A stretch of DNA of 64,000 bases from Cryptomeria japonica (GCF_030272615.1 NC_081406.1:462114072-462178071), one strand, 5' to 3'. Counted from the stretch's first letter, positions 10,219-22,810 are shown. The notes: generated by a model from the sequence alone, not told the origin. Numbers and translations: made by a program.

Positions 10219-11900
10219 TCAAGTCTCTACCAGATGGGCATAAACTCCCAATCTATCTTTGAAGTAATCAAATGATTCCTTAGGCAAAGGTTTAGTGAAG
10301 ATATCTACAATCTTTTCTTTAGTGTTTACATAAACCAGTCTAACTTCATTTGCTTCCACCTTTTCCTTTAAAAAGTTATACTCGATAGATATGTGCTTCA
10401 TCTTAGAATGAAATACCGGATTCTTTGATATATCAATAGTAGCAGAGTTATCACAATAAATAGCTATCGATTCATTACAATCCATCTTTATATCCTTCAA
10501 CATTTGCTTCATCCATAGAACCTATACACAGTTAGTAGCAGCAGCAACATACTTAGCTTCAGCAGTAGATTAAGAAGTACATGACTGTTTCTTGCTAATC
10601 CATGAAACCAACTTCTTTCCAAGAAAGAAAGCTCCACCGGATGTACTTTTTTGGTCATCAACATCTCCAATCCAATCAACATTGGTATATGCACATAAAG
10701 TAAAGTCTTCATCCTTAGGGTACCACAAACCATATTCTGATGTACCTTGTAAGTATCTAAAAATCCTTTTCACCTCACTCTCATGATTTTCTCTAGGATC
10801 ACTCTTAAATCTTGATATAATACAAAGAACATTCATTATGTTAGGCCTAGTCTAAATCAAATAAAGCAGACCTCCAATCATAGATTTGTATCTTGTAGGA
10901 TTTACTGGTGCAGAAACATCTTTCCCTGTCAATTTCTCACTTGTAACCATAGGAGTACTTACCAGTTTAGAATCTCCCATACCAAATTTATTCAATAATT
11001 CTCTAACATACTTAGTTTGACAGATGAAAATACCTTTTTCAATCTGAGTAAGTTGCAAACCTAAGAAAAATTTCATTTCCCTAATCATAGACATCTCAAA
11101 TTCATTCTTCATATTGTTAGCAAATTCCTTACACAACTTATCTTCACCTCCAAAATAATCTCATCAACAAATAGTTCAATAATCAATATATCATCATTAG
11201 TGATATTATAATATAAATTACTATCAGCATTACCTTTAGTAAAACCAAGCTTCAAAAGATATTTATCCAACCTTGCCAAGCTCTGAGTGCCTATTTTAAT
11301 CTATATAAAGCCTTTTTTAACCTGCAAACCATTTTTGTATCATCTGATAGTGAAAAACCATCAAGTTGCTTAATATAAACTTCCTCATCAATATCCTCAT
11401 TAAAAAACTACACACTTAACATCCATCTGATAAACCTTGTTGTTCTTATGGGAAACATGGGCAAGAAATAATCTTACAACTTCACTCCTAGCTAGAGGTG
11501 CAAAATTCTCACCATAATCAATTCCTTCCTTCTAAGAATATCCTTTACAAACCAATCTAGTCTTACTCCTTACAACTTGACCATCCTCATTCAATTTATT
11601 TCTAAAACCCATTTAGTTCCAATAACATTCTTATTTTTAGGCCAAGGAACTAAAGTCGATGTGTTATTATTCTCAATCTGATCTAATTCTTCTTTCATAG
11701 ATTTTGACCAATATTCATCTTTACATGCCTCAATTACTAATATGGTTTCAACTTGAGAAATTAAACATACCTCATTAGTTGCCAATATTCTTCTTGTCAT
11801 TACTCCATGGTTTTTATCCCCAATAATATGATCATCTGAATGATTCAATCTCACATACCTAGGAGTATTCTGACTCTCTGTTCCTCTTCCCGGTTCTTTA
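10219..11900 (-). pseudogene. pol: Reverse transcriptase-RNase H of element A, decayed
   Basis: Copia RVT_2 and RNase H in pieces. The start is recognisable from KNVIGTKWV near 11600. The RT active site reads FVDE at 11160-11171 where FVDD is expected (last Asp codon GAT to GAG). Fragments 10852-11136 and 10570-10836 carry the thumb and the RNase H start. There the first catalytic Asp is Asn (CAYTNVDW), and the Glu of the AEAEY motif is Lys (AEAKY). The C-terminal part (10219-10512) is open, with YCDNSA and the KIVDIFTKPLP ending. Many frameshifts and stops interrupt it. With substitutions at three catalytic positions it could not be active. Confidence 0.88.
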
Positions 11901-11989
11901 GTTACTATAGAATTTTTTGATACTGTCGGAGTAACTGGTTCAACACTCTATTCTAGTAAAGATGCTACTAATTCAAATATAATCATTTC

Positions 11990-13400
11990 CACTATCGGTT
12001 CCTTCTCATAAACTCTGATTTAACCTCTATTCATCTCATCCACCCACTCTCCATAATTCTTTGAAATCTTTTGTTATAACATCTATATGCCTTTCTTTCA
12101 TTAGAATAACTAAGAAATATGACTTCATCACATCTAGGATTGAATTTGCCTATGATATCATCTCTCCTAATATAACATTTACTACCAAATATTGTGAAAT
12201 ACTTAACTGTAGGTGTATTGCCAAACCATAATTCATAAGGTGTCTTACTGGTTTCTCCTTTGATATGTACTTTGTTGAATGTATAAATTGTCATGCTCAC
12301 AACTTCTCTCCATTAGATATGAGGTAGACTAGCTTCCATTATCATTGTCCTAGCTGCATCCAAGATAGTTTCATTCTTTCTTTCCACAACTCCATTTTGC
12401 TCAGGTGTCCGGGGAGCAAAAAATTGTCTCCTTATGCCATGCTTCTCACTAAAGTTATTAAACTTACCAGATGTGAATTCTCCACCATGATCTGACCTCA
12501 AACATTTAATCTTCAATCCTATCTCAGTTTCCACTTTAGCCTTAAATATTTTAAACTTTTCAAATGCCTCAAATTTCTCCCTTATAAAAGCAACCCACGT
12601 CATTCTATAATAATCATCAATGATTAGCATGAAATATCTATCACCTTGAAAAAATTTAACTCTAGCAAAGCCACACAAATCAGTATGAATAAGATCAAGA
12701 ACATCATTAGATTTATCTTGTATACTCCTAAAAGAGGTTTTGACCTGTTTACCCATTTGACATTCTATACATACTAGATTATAGGGCTTCACAATCTTTG
12801 GTATATCTCTAACTGCCTTAGTAGAACTGATCTTCACAATGCAATAAAACTTCACATGACATAGCCTCTTATGCCATAGCCAACTTTCATCAATCTATGC
12901 AACCGAACATGTCTTCTCATCAGAATTCAAATGAAATATATTACCTTTTGTCTATGTACCTATTGCAATCTCCAAACTAGATCTGCTAATGATTTTTCAT
13001 TTTCCATCCTTGAACTGTAATTGAAAATCCTTTATCCACCAATTGTCCTACACTCAAAATATTATGCCTTAAACCTTCAATCTAATAAAAATTATTAGTA
13101 TTGTTCTTACCATCCAATGATATAGTTCCTTTTCCTTTGATCATACATGCTTTGTCATTTCCAAATCTAACCAGACCACCATCAAATTCTTGCAAAGATA
13201 GAAACTTCCCTTTATCTCCAATTATATGATGTGAACAACCACTGTCAATTACCCATTCATCCTTGTCTTCAATTTTAGTAGCAAGTGCCTTCTCTTCTGG
13301 TACATTCTCTTCCAATGTCAAAACATCTTCCTTGATAGCTAGGAACACCCATTCCTTTCCATTGCCGAAAATACTAGCAAAATCTTTTGTTAGTTCATCA
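11990..13400 (-). pseudogene. pol: Protease-integrase of element A, decayed
   Basis: Protease segment 13082-13348 keeps VIDSGCSHH, the DSG active site. The GAG_pre-integrase zinc region (about 12860-13080) is broken by stops. The integrase core (12313-12855) is open for 180 codons. It shows the catalytic triad: Asp in HTDLCG, Asp in RSDHGGEF and Glu in VVERKNE, with the usual spacing of about 35 residues between the last two. A further fragment, 12031-12300, has the copia ELWFGNTPTVKYF region. Several stops separate these pieces, so no single protein can be made. Confidence 0.87.
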
Positions 13401-13439
13401 TCAGAATCGGAAATGCCTTCCTCATCCGCTATGTAGCAT

Positions 13440-14390
13440 GATTTGTCCCTGTTTTGCTTGTACTTATACTTGTTCTAATATCTAGGGTTAGGCTTAAAAG
13501 ATCTTCTAACTCTTTCTTCAAATCTTGAATTCCTTTTAGGACATCTAGATGCAAAATGACCTATCTTATTACATGCAAAACATTTAAAGGGTTTTTTCCT
13601 TCATACTTACCTCCTGTCGGTCCTTTAGGTACCCTTATAGAAAATACGGCTTCAATTTTGTCAAATTCTTCATCTTCTCTCTTCATATAATTTAATTCTT
13701 TTGCATACAAAGCTTTCCAATCTTACTTGTCAGTTGATGATGTAGATGCATGAAAAGAAGGTTTAGACTTCATAGCTCCAGAAGGTCCAAATTCTTCAAG
13801 CTCAAAAGAAGATAATTTCCCAGCCAAAGTATCTGTATTGATAGATGTATTAGCCATTGTCCTCAACTCATTAATTGTAGTAGCCTTCCTCTTGTAAGTC
13901 AGTGGTAGGGCTCTCAGAACTTTAGAAACAATTTCATCTTCACTCAGAGTTCCACCACAACATTGAATTCCCATAACAATCTCATTTACCCTTTCCTTGA
14001 AAGTAGTAATCCTTTCATCTTCTTCCATCTTTAGGTTCTCATATCTCACCATGTAACCATCAAGTCTTACAATTTTAACATAAGAGTCTCCAACTTATCC
14101 CATATAGCCCTTCCAGATGATTTGTCAGTTAATCCCATTATTTTGTTGCTCTACAGTCATTCTCAAGCTCCTTATCCAAGTTTTCTAGAGGAGGATTTCC
14201 AGATGCCATATTATGAGGTGTAACACCATTTGGCATGATCTCCCAAATCTCCTTACCAAGATATCTCAGATGAGTCTCCATCTGAATCTTCCATACTGTG
14301 TAATTATTTCCATCAAGCCTAGGAATATCTCTCTAAAAGATAGCTCCAGATGAACTGGATGAACTTGAACTGTTAGCTGCCATAGGATCT
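13440..14390 (-). pseudogene. gag: Gag of element A, decayed
   Basis: N-terminal part near 14060-14390 shows a copia gag start (a LDGNNYTVWKIQMETHL-like stretch). The central part 13723-14052 is open (109 codons, EDERITTFKERVNEIVMGI, a UBN2 domain). A CCHC knuckle (CFACNKIGHFASRC) is readable at about 13539-13580. Stops and frameshifts lie between them. Close relative of B's gag in wording and order. Confidence 0.85.
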
Positions 14391-14428
14391 TTCTCAAGTG
14401 GTTAAGCTTTCTGTAGAGAGGAGCAAAG

Positions 14429-14440
14429 CTCTGACACCAA
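14429..14440 (-). other. Primer-binding site of A
   Basis: On the minus strand TGGTGTCAGAGC lies two bases inside the 5' LTR. This is the tRNA-Met site with one change (A to G). Confidence 0.85.
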
Positions 14441-14441
14441 T

Positions 14442-15653
14442 TGTTAGATAGCTCAAATAATCGGAAAACAACCTAGAGGGGGGGTGAATCAGTTGTCATA
14501 AATTACCAGAACATTTAGCAATTAAATCTTTAATACTGAAACCTAAAACATTAATACCGAAATGCTTAAGGAAAATACCGGAATATCAGTTAAACCAATT
14601 AAGCATAAACAATAATAAGAGAATAGATACCATCCACATGACACCAAGATTTATATGTGGAAAAACCGATAAAGGCAAAAACCACGATAGGAATCCTACC
14701 CACAGTGAAATAATACTTCTACAATAAGTATGTGAATAACAATTGAGGGGCCTGTACTTGCAGGAAGACCAACAACCTAGAGTGCACTACTCATCACAAA
14801 AGGAGTCTCACTGACTACATAGAAATCCAAAATACAATCTGAAATAATGAATGAATTGCAATGATATCATCTCCTATGCTTGAGTACAGTTCTGGTTAAG
14901 CTCAATACCAGAGGACTAAATCCTCTTACATAAACCCAACTTGATCTCCAATAATCAACCAAATCCTTTGCCTAAATGATATTACATTATTCACATAGAT
15001 AATCTCCTAATCCCATTCCCATATGTGATCTAAAATGAGATCTTACATCATATATATACAAACCCTTGACCATAAACAATTAGGTTAGCCACCAGACAAT
15101 AAACCAATTACATAATTACAACACATGTCAGCCTTAGACCAAACAAATAATATCCAACACATAAGACATCTCGAAAACACATCGAGAGGTCCAATCCACA
15201 TGTTACATTAAGCCAGTCCATAACCTAGATCAACTGGGACCCAATATAGGTCCATATGCTAAAGCAATGATCTCCATCCACCAAGTCTCAAACATGATCA
15301 CCATCAACATCCTTAATCCGTACCAAAGGCTGCACCAACACCACTTATGCATATCATCAAAGATCTTCATTAAAAGATTTGTCGGTGAAACCCTTGCTGG
15401 AACAACAAATCAAAATTTCGGGCAAATAGGATAGCATCTGATCACCAGACTAAAACTAACTGACTGAATATGAACATGAATATCATGAATAAGCCAATTC
15501 CATAACCAAACCATACCAGATCCAAACCAACTAGAAACTACTCAACCTACCGGGACCAGAAGGGTGTCGATAAAGCATCCAAAACAACTAGTGTTGACAT
15601 CAATGAGAAAACATCAATGCAACACATAATCAATTCCTCTACATAGGCCAACA
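14442..15653 (-). repeat. A 5' LTR
   Basis: 1212 bp, TGTTAG at the left edge and CCAACA at 15653. Continuous copy of the LTR that is split at the other end of A. H's 5' LTR resumes at 15654. Confidence 0.88.
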
Positions 15654-15727
15654 AATTCCTCAACTGAGGTTTGACTAAGGCAAACCCCTATCCACAACCC
15701 TTCTTCCCTTCTATTCTATGTGCAAGT
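15654..15727 (+). repeat. H 5' LTR, piece 2 of 3
   Basis: 74 bp between insertions A and B. It matches about 28597-28672 of the 3' LTR (CCTCAACTG ... CTTCTTCCCTTCT). Confidence 0.88.
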
Positions 15728-16800
15728 TGTTAGGTCCTAGAGGCAATTGAGAGGGGGGGGGTGAATTGGTTGTCAAATAAATTCAAACCAAAACAACTTA
15801 ACCAAAATTGATGCTTAATACCGATAAACCAAACTTAATGCTGGTAGACTATTTATCAGTTAATTGTAGTACCGGTAAATATTAATGCATGAAACAGAAA
15901 GACAATATCATCCATAACACATAACACCAATATTTGTATGTGGAAACCCTATAAGGGGAAAAACCATGGTGGGAAACATTACCCACAATCAGATGATACT
16001 ACTACAGACAGTATGTGTATACAATAGGGGGTCTGCGCATGCAGAAAGGCTAACCGCCTAGAGCTCACTACTCAAACACAAATGGGAGTCACACTAACTA
16101 TAATTGGATGGTTAAATTCAATAATGATGTACTGCTTAAAATAGCATCTTCATATGCTGGATTCAGTATCGGTGTAGTTCTGATATGTCTTCACAAAAAC
16201 CTTCCTTCAACCTTCAAATGATGTTTGCGTGTATTGCTCTGCTTATTCTCTCATATACCTTAATACAAATATTTTTCCCAATTGCATATCAATCTTACAA
16301 ATAAGATCTTACATATATACCAAAACCTAGGACGAAAATGTATAGGTCGGCTTTACAAAAGATATTACAATAAAACAATTTACAATTAAATCAATAACCA
16401 ATGCAATATCCGATTCAACATGTCAGCTTAATGCATTTACAATAATAATAAATCATCTCCATAGCATGTCGTGTTGATCTGGAATATATAGGTCTGCCGG
16501 TGTTTATCCTCGACCTATTTGCCGGTAACAACAAATATGGAAACACGAATATACCAGTAAACAAATCTCCAAGATAAACTATCCAAACGATGTCTTCGAT
16601 ATAACCAAGTGTTTTCCATATCATTTTAAGTGTCAATGAACAATATATCCTGCCAGTGAATAAGATACCCGTGACTATGCATAATGTCACTTGCTTGCCG
16701 GTGAACATTGCCAAATCTCTAAGTGCTAGTAGGCTTGACCAGAGTTGATAAGTTTTGACATCAATGACAAAACCATATCAACATATCCAAAATACCAACA
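15728..16800 (-). repeat. B 3' LTR
   Basis: 1073 bp, TGTTAGG to CCAACA. A purine tract in the element's sense (ATCTCCCCCTTTGG on the plus strand, 16801-16814) abuts it and is the likely plus-strand primer. Confidence 0.9.
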
Positions 16801-16814
16801 ATCTCCCCCTTTGG

Positions 16815-17145
16815 CATTGATGGCAACACAAGATGGAAAAACCATCAAAGTGTCAAAACAGAAATGCCAAGAAAAACAACATAACCAGAGATCAAAATTC
16901 AGAGAGTAATCAATCTCTCCCAAAATAAAAATCTCTCCCTAAGAGATAAAGTCTCTCCCCGTAGGAGTGACATGTGATTTTCCATATCAATCTCTCCCCC
17001 TTTGACATCAAATTCCAAAGCAATACAAAAACTAGGTTCAAATACAAAATACCAACTAATCCCCCTGAGAAGTAGCTCTCCTCATCAAAATCGGACTACA
17101 AGATTTCTCTGTTAGTTCTATCAGTTGATGACAAACATGAACTAT
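16815..17145 (-). other. 3' untranslated region of B
   Basis: No domain. Contains repeated CTCTCCC-type tracts between 16912 and 17000 (purine tracts in the element's sense). Confidence 0.6.
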
Positions 17146-18630
17146 CTAAGTTTCTACCGGTGGGGGTATGACCCCAAGCTATTCTTTGAGATATTCAAAA
17201 GTCTCATTAGGCAAAGACTTAGTGAAAATATCTACAATCTACTCTTTAGTATTCACATAAACCAGTTTTACTTCTTTTGCTTCAACATTCTCTTTTAGAA
17301 AATTCAGTTTGATAGAGACATGTTTAGGTTTAGAATGTAGTACCGGATTCTTAGATATATCAATTGCTGTTGTATTATCACAATAGATAGTTATAGGTTC
17401 TTTACATTTTACCTTTATGTCCTTCAACATTTGCTTAAGCCATAATACCTGTGTACAGTTAGTTGTTGCTACAACATATTCTGATTTTGCTGTTGATAAA
17501 GATGTGCAACTTTGTTTCTTACTCAACCAAGAAATTAATATGCTTCCAAGAAAAAATGTTTCGCCGGTGGTACTTTTTCTGTCATCTACATCTCCTGCCC
17601 AATTTGCATCTGTGTATGCACATAATTCAAAGTTTTCATCTCTAGGATACCATAGGCAAATATTTGTAGTGCCTTGTAAGTACCAGAAAATCCTTTTTAC
17701 TGCTGATTCATGATTTTCTTTGGGATTAATCTGAAATCTTGAAACAATACATACTGCATTCATAATATCAGGTCTTGTTTGCGTCAAATACAATAGACCT
17801 CCTATCATAGATTTGTATCTAGTCAGATTAACAGGTGTAGATTCATCCCTTAGTGATAATTTATCAGTTGTAGTCATAGGTGTGCTTACCAGTTTAGAGT
17901 TTTCCATCCCAAATTTCTTTAGTAACTCCTTTAAGTACTTAGATTGACTCAAGAATATACCTTTATCAGTCTGTGAAATCTGTAATCCTAAAAAGAGTTT
18001 TATCTCTCCAATCATAGACATTTCAAATTCTTGTTGCATTTCAATAGAAAAGTCTTTACACAAACAATCTTCTCCTCCAAAGATTATATCATCAACAAAA
18101 ACTTCTATAACCAAGATGTCATCATTAGTCACTTTATAGTATAAGTTGCTATCAACATTACCTTTAAAAAAACCAATCTTCAAAAGATATTTATCCAATC
18201 TAGCATACCACGCTCTTGGAGCTTGCTTCAACCCATACAAAGCTTTGCTTAACCTGCAAACCACATCTTTGTTATCTGTCAAAGAAAATCCACCAGGTTT
18301 CTCAATGTAAACTTCTTCTTCAAGATCTCCATTCAGAAATGCACATTTAATATCCATTTGATATACTTTGTATTTCTTGTGTGCAACAAAAGCCAAGAAT
18401 AATCTGACTACCTCAATTTTGGCTATTGGTGCAAAGATTTCATTGTAATCAATTCGTTCTTTCTGTGAATATCCCTTACATACTAGTCTTTCTTTATTTC
18501 CGATTACCTTACCATATTCATTGAGTTTGTTTCTGAATACCCATTTTGTTCCAATTACATTTTTGTCTTTAGGCCGGGGAACTAATGTCCATGTGTTATT
18601 CTTCTCAATTTGTTTTAATTCTTCTTCCAT
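17146..18630 (-). pseudogene. pol: Reverse transcriptase-RNase H of element B, nearly intact
   Basis: RVT_2 followed by copia RNase H, open for 463 codons from 18630 to 17239. RT: KNVIGTKWVF at the start, YQMDIKCAFLNGDLEEEVYI (with the first catalytic Asp), LSKALYGLKQAPRAWY, and the active site FVDD at 18088-18099 (FVDD in place of the more common YVDD). RNase H: CAYTDANWAGDVDDRKSTTG, AKSEY (catalytic Glu kept) and YCDNTTAID. A TAG at 17239-17241 cuts off the last 31 codons. Those remain readable to a second TAG at 17179-17181 (probably from a Gln codon) and the natural end at 17146. A frameshift near 18640 separates it from integrase. Catalytic residues are present, so the lesion is in the reading frame, not the active site. 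Confidence 0.92.
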
Positions 18631-19643
18631 AGTTTAATTCGGTGTTTATCTTCACATCCCTCATTAATTGATGCTGGTTCAATTTGAGAAATAAGACATA
18701 CCTCTTCATTTGCTAGTCTTCCTCTTGTCACAACTCCTTGATACTTGTTCCCAATTATCTGATCTTCAAAATGATTCAACCTTACATACCGGGGTGTCTT
18801 TGTTTTCTGTTGTTCTTCAGTTACAGTGGAATTTTCAGATGATACCGGTGTAACTAGATCTTCATTTTGTACTGGTGTGTGTTCATTTCTCAGTATCTCT
18901 GTTGTCGGTTTAGAGTCTATATACCTTGAAGTTCCTCTAAATTGTTCTTCAATTTTCACATTTATACTCAACATTTTTTTGTAACCAAGAAATATTCCTT
19001 CATCACTTCTAGAATCAAATTTTCTAATATACTCATCTCTTCTAATATAGCATTTAATTCCAAATATTCTGAAATATTTAAGAGTAGGAGTAATGCTAAA
19101 CCATAGTTCATTAGGGGTCTTACCAGTCTCACCTTTGATGTGAACTTTGTTGAATGTGTAGACCAATGTGCTTACTACCTCTCTCCAATATACATGTGGT
19201 AGATTTTCTTCTGATAACATACTTCTAGCTGCATCCAAGATAGTTCTATTTTTCCTTTCTACAACTCCATTCTGCTGGGGTGTCCGAGGTGCTAATAACT
19301 GTCTTTTGATTCCATTTACTTCAGAAAATGTATTAAATTCCTTAGATGTAAATTCACCTCCTTGATCTGATCTTAGACATTTTATTTTCTTACCGATTTC
19401 ATTTTCTACCATCACCTTGAATAGCTTGAATTTCCCAAGTGCTTCTGATTTTTCTCTGAGAAAAGTAACCCAACACATTCTAGAATAGTCATCAATGATT
19501 AGCATGAAATATCTATCACCTTGTAAGATTTTAGTTCTAGCTGGACCACATAAGTCAGTATGAATTAAGTCAAGAGCACTATTGGATTTTTCTGGAATAC
19601 TTTTTAAAGATGCTCTAACTTGTTTTCCAAATTGAAATTCCTT
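18615..19643 (-). pseudogene. pol: Integrase of element B, frame-broken at both ends
   Basis: Open from just after a TGA at 19644-19646. The rve core has Asp in HTDLCGP (near 19565), Asp in RSDQGGEFTS, and Glu in GVVERKNR. These are the DDE triad that catalyses 3' processing and strand transfer. The copia C-terminal region follows (ELWFSITPTLKYFRIFG, then FDSRSDEGIFLGY). The frame ends at 18615 and overlaps the RT frame by 16 bases in another register, the result of a small indel. The missing-residue TGA upstream probably comes from a Cys codon. Confidence 0.9.
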
Positions 19644-20225
19644 TCATACCGGATTCTGAGGCTTAACAATTTTAGGTAAGTCTCTAACAGCTTTAGTTGT
19701 ACTAATTTTCACAATGCAATTAAAATTTACATGACAGAGTCTCTTATGCCATAGCCAACTTTCATCAATATGTGCAATCAAGCATGTTTTTTTATTATTA
19801 TTCAAATGAAAGATATTACCTCTAGTTTGATTACCAATTGCAACTTCCAAACTAGTTCTATTCATAATTTTGCATTTCCCATTCCTGAATTGTAACTGAA
19901 ATCCTTTCTCAACTAATTGACCAACACTCAAAAGATTATGCTTTAAACCTTCAACATAGTAAACATTGTCAGTATTATGCTTATCGTCAAGAGATATAGT
20001 ACTTTTACCTTTGATCAAACAAGCTTTATCATCTCCAAATCTTACCAGACCTTCATTATATTCCTGAAAAGTCAAGAATTTACTTTTATCACCAGTCATA
20101 TGATGTGAGCATCTTTAATCAATGATCCATTCATCCTTAACCTCAACTTTAGCTGCCAGGGCTTGCTCTATCGATTGAATAGTAGGTGTCGGTTGATCTT
20201 CTGTTATAGCAACAAAGACCCATCC
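19644..20225 (-). pseudogene. pol: Protease and pre-integrase zinc region of element B
   Basis: The aspartic protease motif is broken: DEWIID is followed by TAA, then RCSHHM, so the Ser-Gly of DSG is lost while the catalytic Asp remains (about 20113-20135). From 20099 the frame is open to 19644: MTGDKSKF, VYYVEGLKHNLLSVGQL (end of protease) and the GAG_pre-integrs HHCC region (SWLWHKRLCHVNF). It would normally be continuous with integrase. Confidence 0.88.
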
Positions 20226-20230
20226 ATTGT

Positions 20231-21262
20231 CTATCGGATCCTCATCAGAATCATCAGTGACTCCTTCATCAACAAGATAACAAGACTTGTCTTTATTCTA
20301 CTAAAATCTGTATCTCTGATATTTAGGGTTAGGCTTGTATGTTCTTCTAGCTTCTCTTTTAATCTTACATGTCTATCAGGGCATCTTGAAGCCATATGAC
20401 TAATCTTATTACAATTAAAACATTTAAAGGGTGCTTTACCTTCATACTTACTTCCAACTAGACCTTTAGGCATTTTCCTTGCAAATAGTGCTTCAAGTTC
20501 TTCAAGTTCTTCATTTTGTCTCTTGCTTTCTTCAAGTTCTCTTGAATAAAAAGCTTTCCAATTAGACTTCTCAAATGATGATGATGCAGATGAAGTTGAT
20601 GCCTTAAAAGATAAATCTTTCTTTATAGTAGCAACATGACCAAATTCCTCAATTTCAAAAGTTGAAAGTTTTTCAATCAATGTATCTCTAGTTACTGATG
20701 TATTAGGCATTGTTCTTAACTCATTTATAGCAGTAACTTTCATTTTGTATGCTAGTGGCAATACTCTTAAAACTTTTGAAACAATTTCATCTTCACTTAA
20801 GCTTCCTCCACAACATTTAATACCTAAAACAATTTCATTAACTCTTTCCATAAAAGCATAAATTCTTTCATCTTCTTCCATTTTCAGATTTTCATACTTG
20901 ACCTGGAAGCTCTCAAGTTTTACAATTTTGACTATGGAGTCTCCTTCATTCAATGTTTCCAAATGGTCCTAAATAGGTTTAGCAGTAGATCTATCTGATA
21001 ATCCCATGATTTTCTAATATGATAATGCGCTCAAAAGTGCTTGTCTTGCTTTGCAATCATTTTCCTCATCTTTAGCCAAGTTAGGTGGATTAGGATGACC
21101 ATGAGTAGGAGTAGTATAGCCATTCTTTGTAACTTCCTAGATGTCTTTTCCAATGCAATTTAGATGTGTCTCCATCCTAATCTTCCATTTGCCATAGTTA
21201 GTTCCATCAAGTTTAGGAGTGTCCTTCTTGAAATAGTTAGAATACATTGGATCTCCTTAAGC
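20231..21262 (-). pseudogene. gag: Gag of element B, 5' part with stops
   Basis: N-terminal part (20963-21262) shows the copia gag start (PKLDGTNYGKWKIRMETHL) with three or more TAG stops that fit TGG decay. From 20962 to 20231 it is open for 243 codons: UBN2 domain (EDERIYAFMERVNEIVLGI), a Ser-rich linker, an acidic coiled-coil-like segment (ELEESKRQNEELEELEALF) and a CCHC knuckle (CFNCNKISHMASRC) for RNA packaging. The frame is lost by a shift near 20330, before the gag-protease linker. Confidence 0.9.
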
Positions 21263-21290
21263 TGTTAAACTTCCACAAAAAGAGGACTAA

Positions 21291-21302
21291 GCTCTGATAC
21301 CA
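21291..21302 (-). other. Primer-binding site of B (initiator tRNA-Met)
   Basis: TGGTATCAGAGC on the minus strand, two bases inside the 5' LTR, an exact match to the plant initiator tRNA-Met site. Confidence 0.92.
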
Positions 21303-21304
21303 AT

Positions 21305-22353
21305 TATTAGGTCCCAGAGGCAATTCAAAGGGGGGGGAGTGAATTTGTTGTTAAATAAGTTCAAACCAAAACAACTTAACCAAACTTAATGCTTAATACC
21401 GGTAAACCAAACTTAATTTCGGTAGACAATTTATCAGTTAATTGCAGTAACTATAAAGATTAATGCATGAAACGGAAAGACAATATCATCCACAACACAT
21501 AACACCAATATTTGTACATGGAAACCCTGTAAGGGGAAAAACCATGGTGGGAAACCTTACCCATAATCAAATGATACTACTACATATAGTATGTGTATAC
21601 AATAGGGGGTCTGCACATACAGAAAGGCCAAGCGCCTAGAGCTCACTGCTCAAACACAAATGGGAGTCACGCTGACTACAATTGGATGGTTAAATCCAAT
21701 AATGATGTGCTGCTTAAAATAGCATCTTCATATGCTAGATTCAGTACCAGTGTAGTTCTGATATGTCTTCACAAAAACCTTCCTTCAACCTTCAAATGAT
21801 GTCTGTGTGTATTGCTCTTCTTATTCTCGCATATACCTTTATACAAATATTATTCCCAATCGCATATCGATCTTACAAATAAGATCTTACATATATACCA
21901 AAACCTAGGACCAAAATGTATAGGTCGACTTTACAAAAGATATTACAATAAAACAATTTACAATTAAATCAATAACCAATGCAATATCTGATTCAACATG
22001 TCGTCTTAATGCATTTACAACAATAATAAATCATCTCCATAGCGTGTGTTGCTGATCTGGAATAGATAGGCCTGTCGGTGTTTATCCTGGACCTCTTTTC
22101 CGGTAACAACAAATATGCAAACATGAATATACCAATGAACAAATCTCAAGAAAAATTGTCCAAATGATGTCTTCGACACAACCAAGTGTTTTCCATGTCA
22201 TTTCAAGTGCCGCTGAATAATATATCCTACCGGTGAATAAGATACATATGACTGTGCACATTCCCAAATCTCAATGTGCTAGTATGCTTGACTAGAGTTG
22301 ATAAGTGTTTACATCAATGAAAAAACCATATCAACATATCTAAAATACCAACA
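21305..22353 (-). repeat. B 5' LTR
   Basis: 1049 bp, left edge TATTAGG (G to A change from TGTTAGG), right edge CCAACA. Pairs with 15728-16800. Confidence 0.9.
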
Positions 22354-22810
22354 TAAGTTGTAGGTGTGTGACTGTAATTGTAAATTTAGGATTCATTTGC
22401 AGAGATGGAAAAACCCTTTTCGTCTCATGGATTTTTCGAAGGACCGTGCATAACTTACGCACGGTCCCGATGAATTTTCTCTAAATTTATAGGGAAGGTC
22501 TGTATAAGTCTAAATACCTCAGATCCAAAGTTACAGTGTGATCTTGAATCGGTAGCTCCTTATTTCACCCATTTTGTCTTCATTTTTTGCATAGTCAACA
22601 AGTCAACTCTTCTAGTTACAAAAGAGGATAAATTGCATGGCACCCTTGAAATTCACTTAGTATTCAGATCCTTATTCACTCTAGGGTTTGGATCTAGTGA
22701 ATTCAACCTCTCTTTTGAATGTAAAGTATCTCCCAAGTGAAAATCATCCTAGTGATTTCCTTTCTCTCTCCTAGGTGGGGAATCACTAGGGTTCAATTTT
22801 TCACTTTACA
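22354..22810 (+). repeat. H 5' LTR, piece 3 of 3
   Basis: Matches about 28673-29124 of the 3' LTR and ends CACTTTACA. Contains a perfect 9-bp inverted repeat at 22441-22467. Confidence 0.9.
22441..22467. repeat. Perfect 9-bp-stem hairpin in H 5' LTR
   Basis: GGACCGTGC, then a 9-base spacer ATAACTTAC, then GCACGGTCC, which is the exact reverse complement of the first arm. Related copies lie at 23226-23252, 23839-23865 and 28756-28782, with the spacer best conserved. Confidence 0.85.

Larger units (their letters stand above)
2570..15653 (-). mobile_element. Element A: decayed Ty1/copia retrotransposon inserted in H
   Basis: Minus-strand copia element whose LTRs are 14442-15653 (5' LTR) and 2570-2739 plus 8545-9801 (3' LTR, split by D). 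Flanks are AATTT at 2565-2569 and AATTC at 15654-15658, a 5-bp target duplication with one mismatch. H's own LTR resumes exactly on both sides. Gag, protease, integrase, reverse transcriptase and RNase H are all recognisable in copia order but carry many stops and frameshifts. The primer site reads TGGTGTCAGAGC, one base off the tRNA-Met match. Related to element B in sequence and layout, but clearly older. Confidence 0.9.
15728..22353 (-). mobile_element. Element B: Ty1/copia retrotransposon inserted in H's LTR
   Basis: LTRs 21305-22353 (5') and 15728-16800 (3') on the minus strand. Left flank CAAGT (15723-15727) and right flank TAAGT (22354-22358) are the target duplication with one mismatch, and H's LTR continues directly on both sides. 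Gag, protease, integrase, RT and RNase H are in copia order. The RT-RNase H frame is open for 463 codons. Inactivation comes from several stops and at least two frameshifts. LTRs are close to each other by eye, so it is younger than A. Confidence 0.92.

Noticed and set aside
17417-17713. 98-codon plus-strand frame
   Set aside because: Antisense shadow of B's RNase H coding region.
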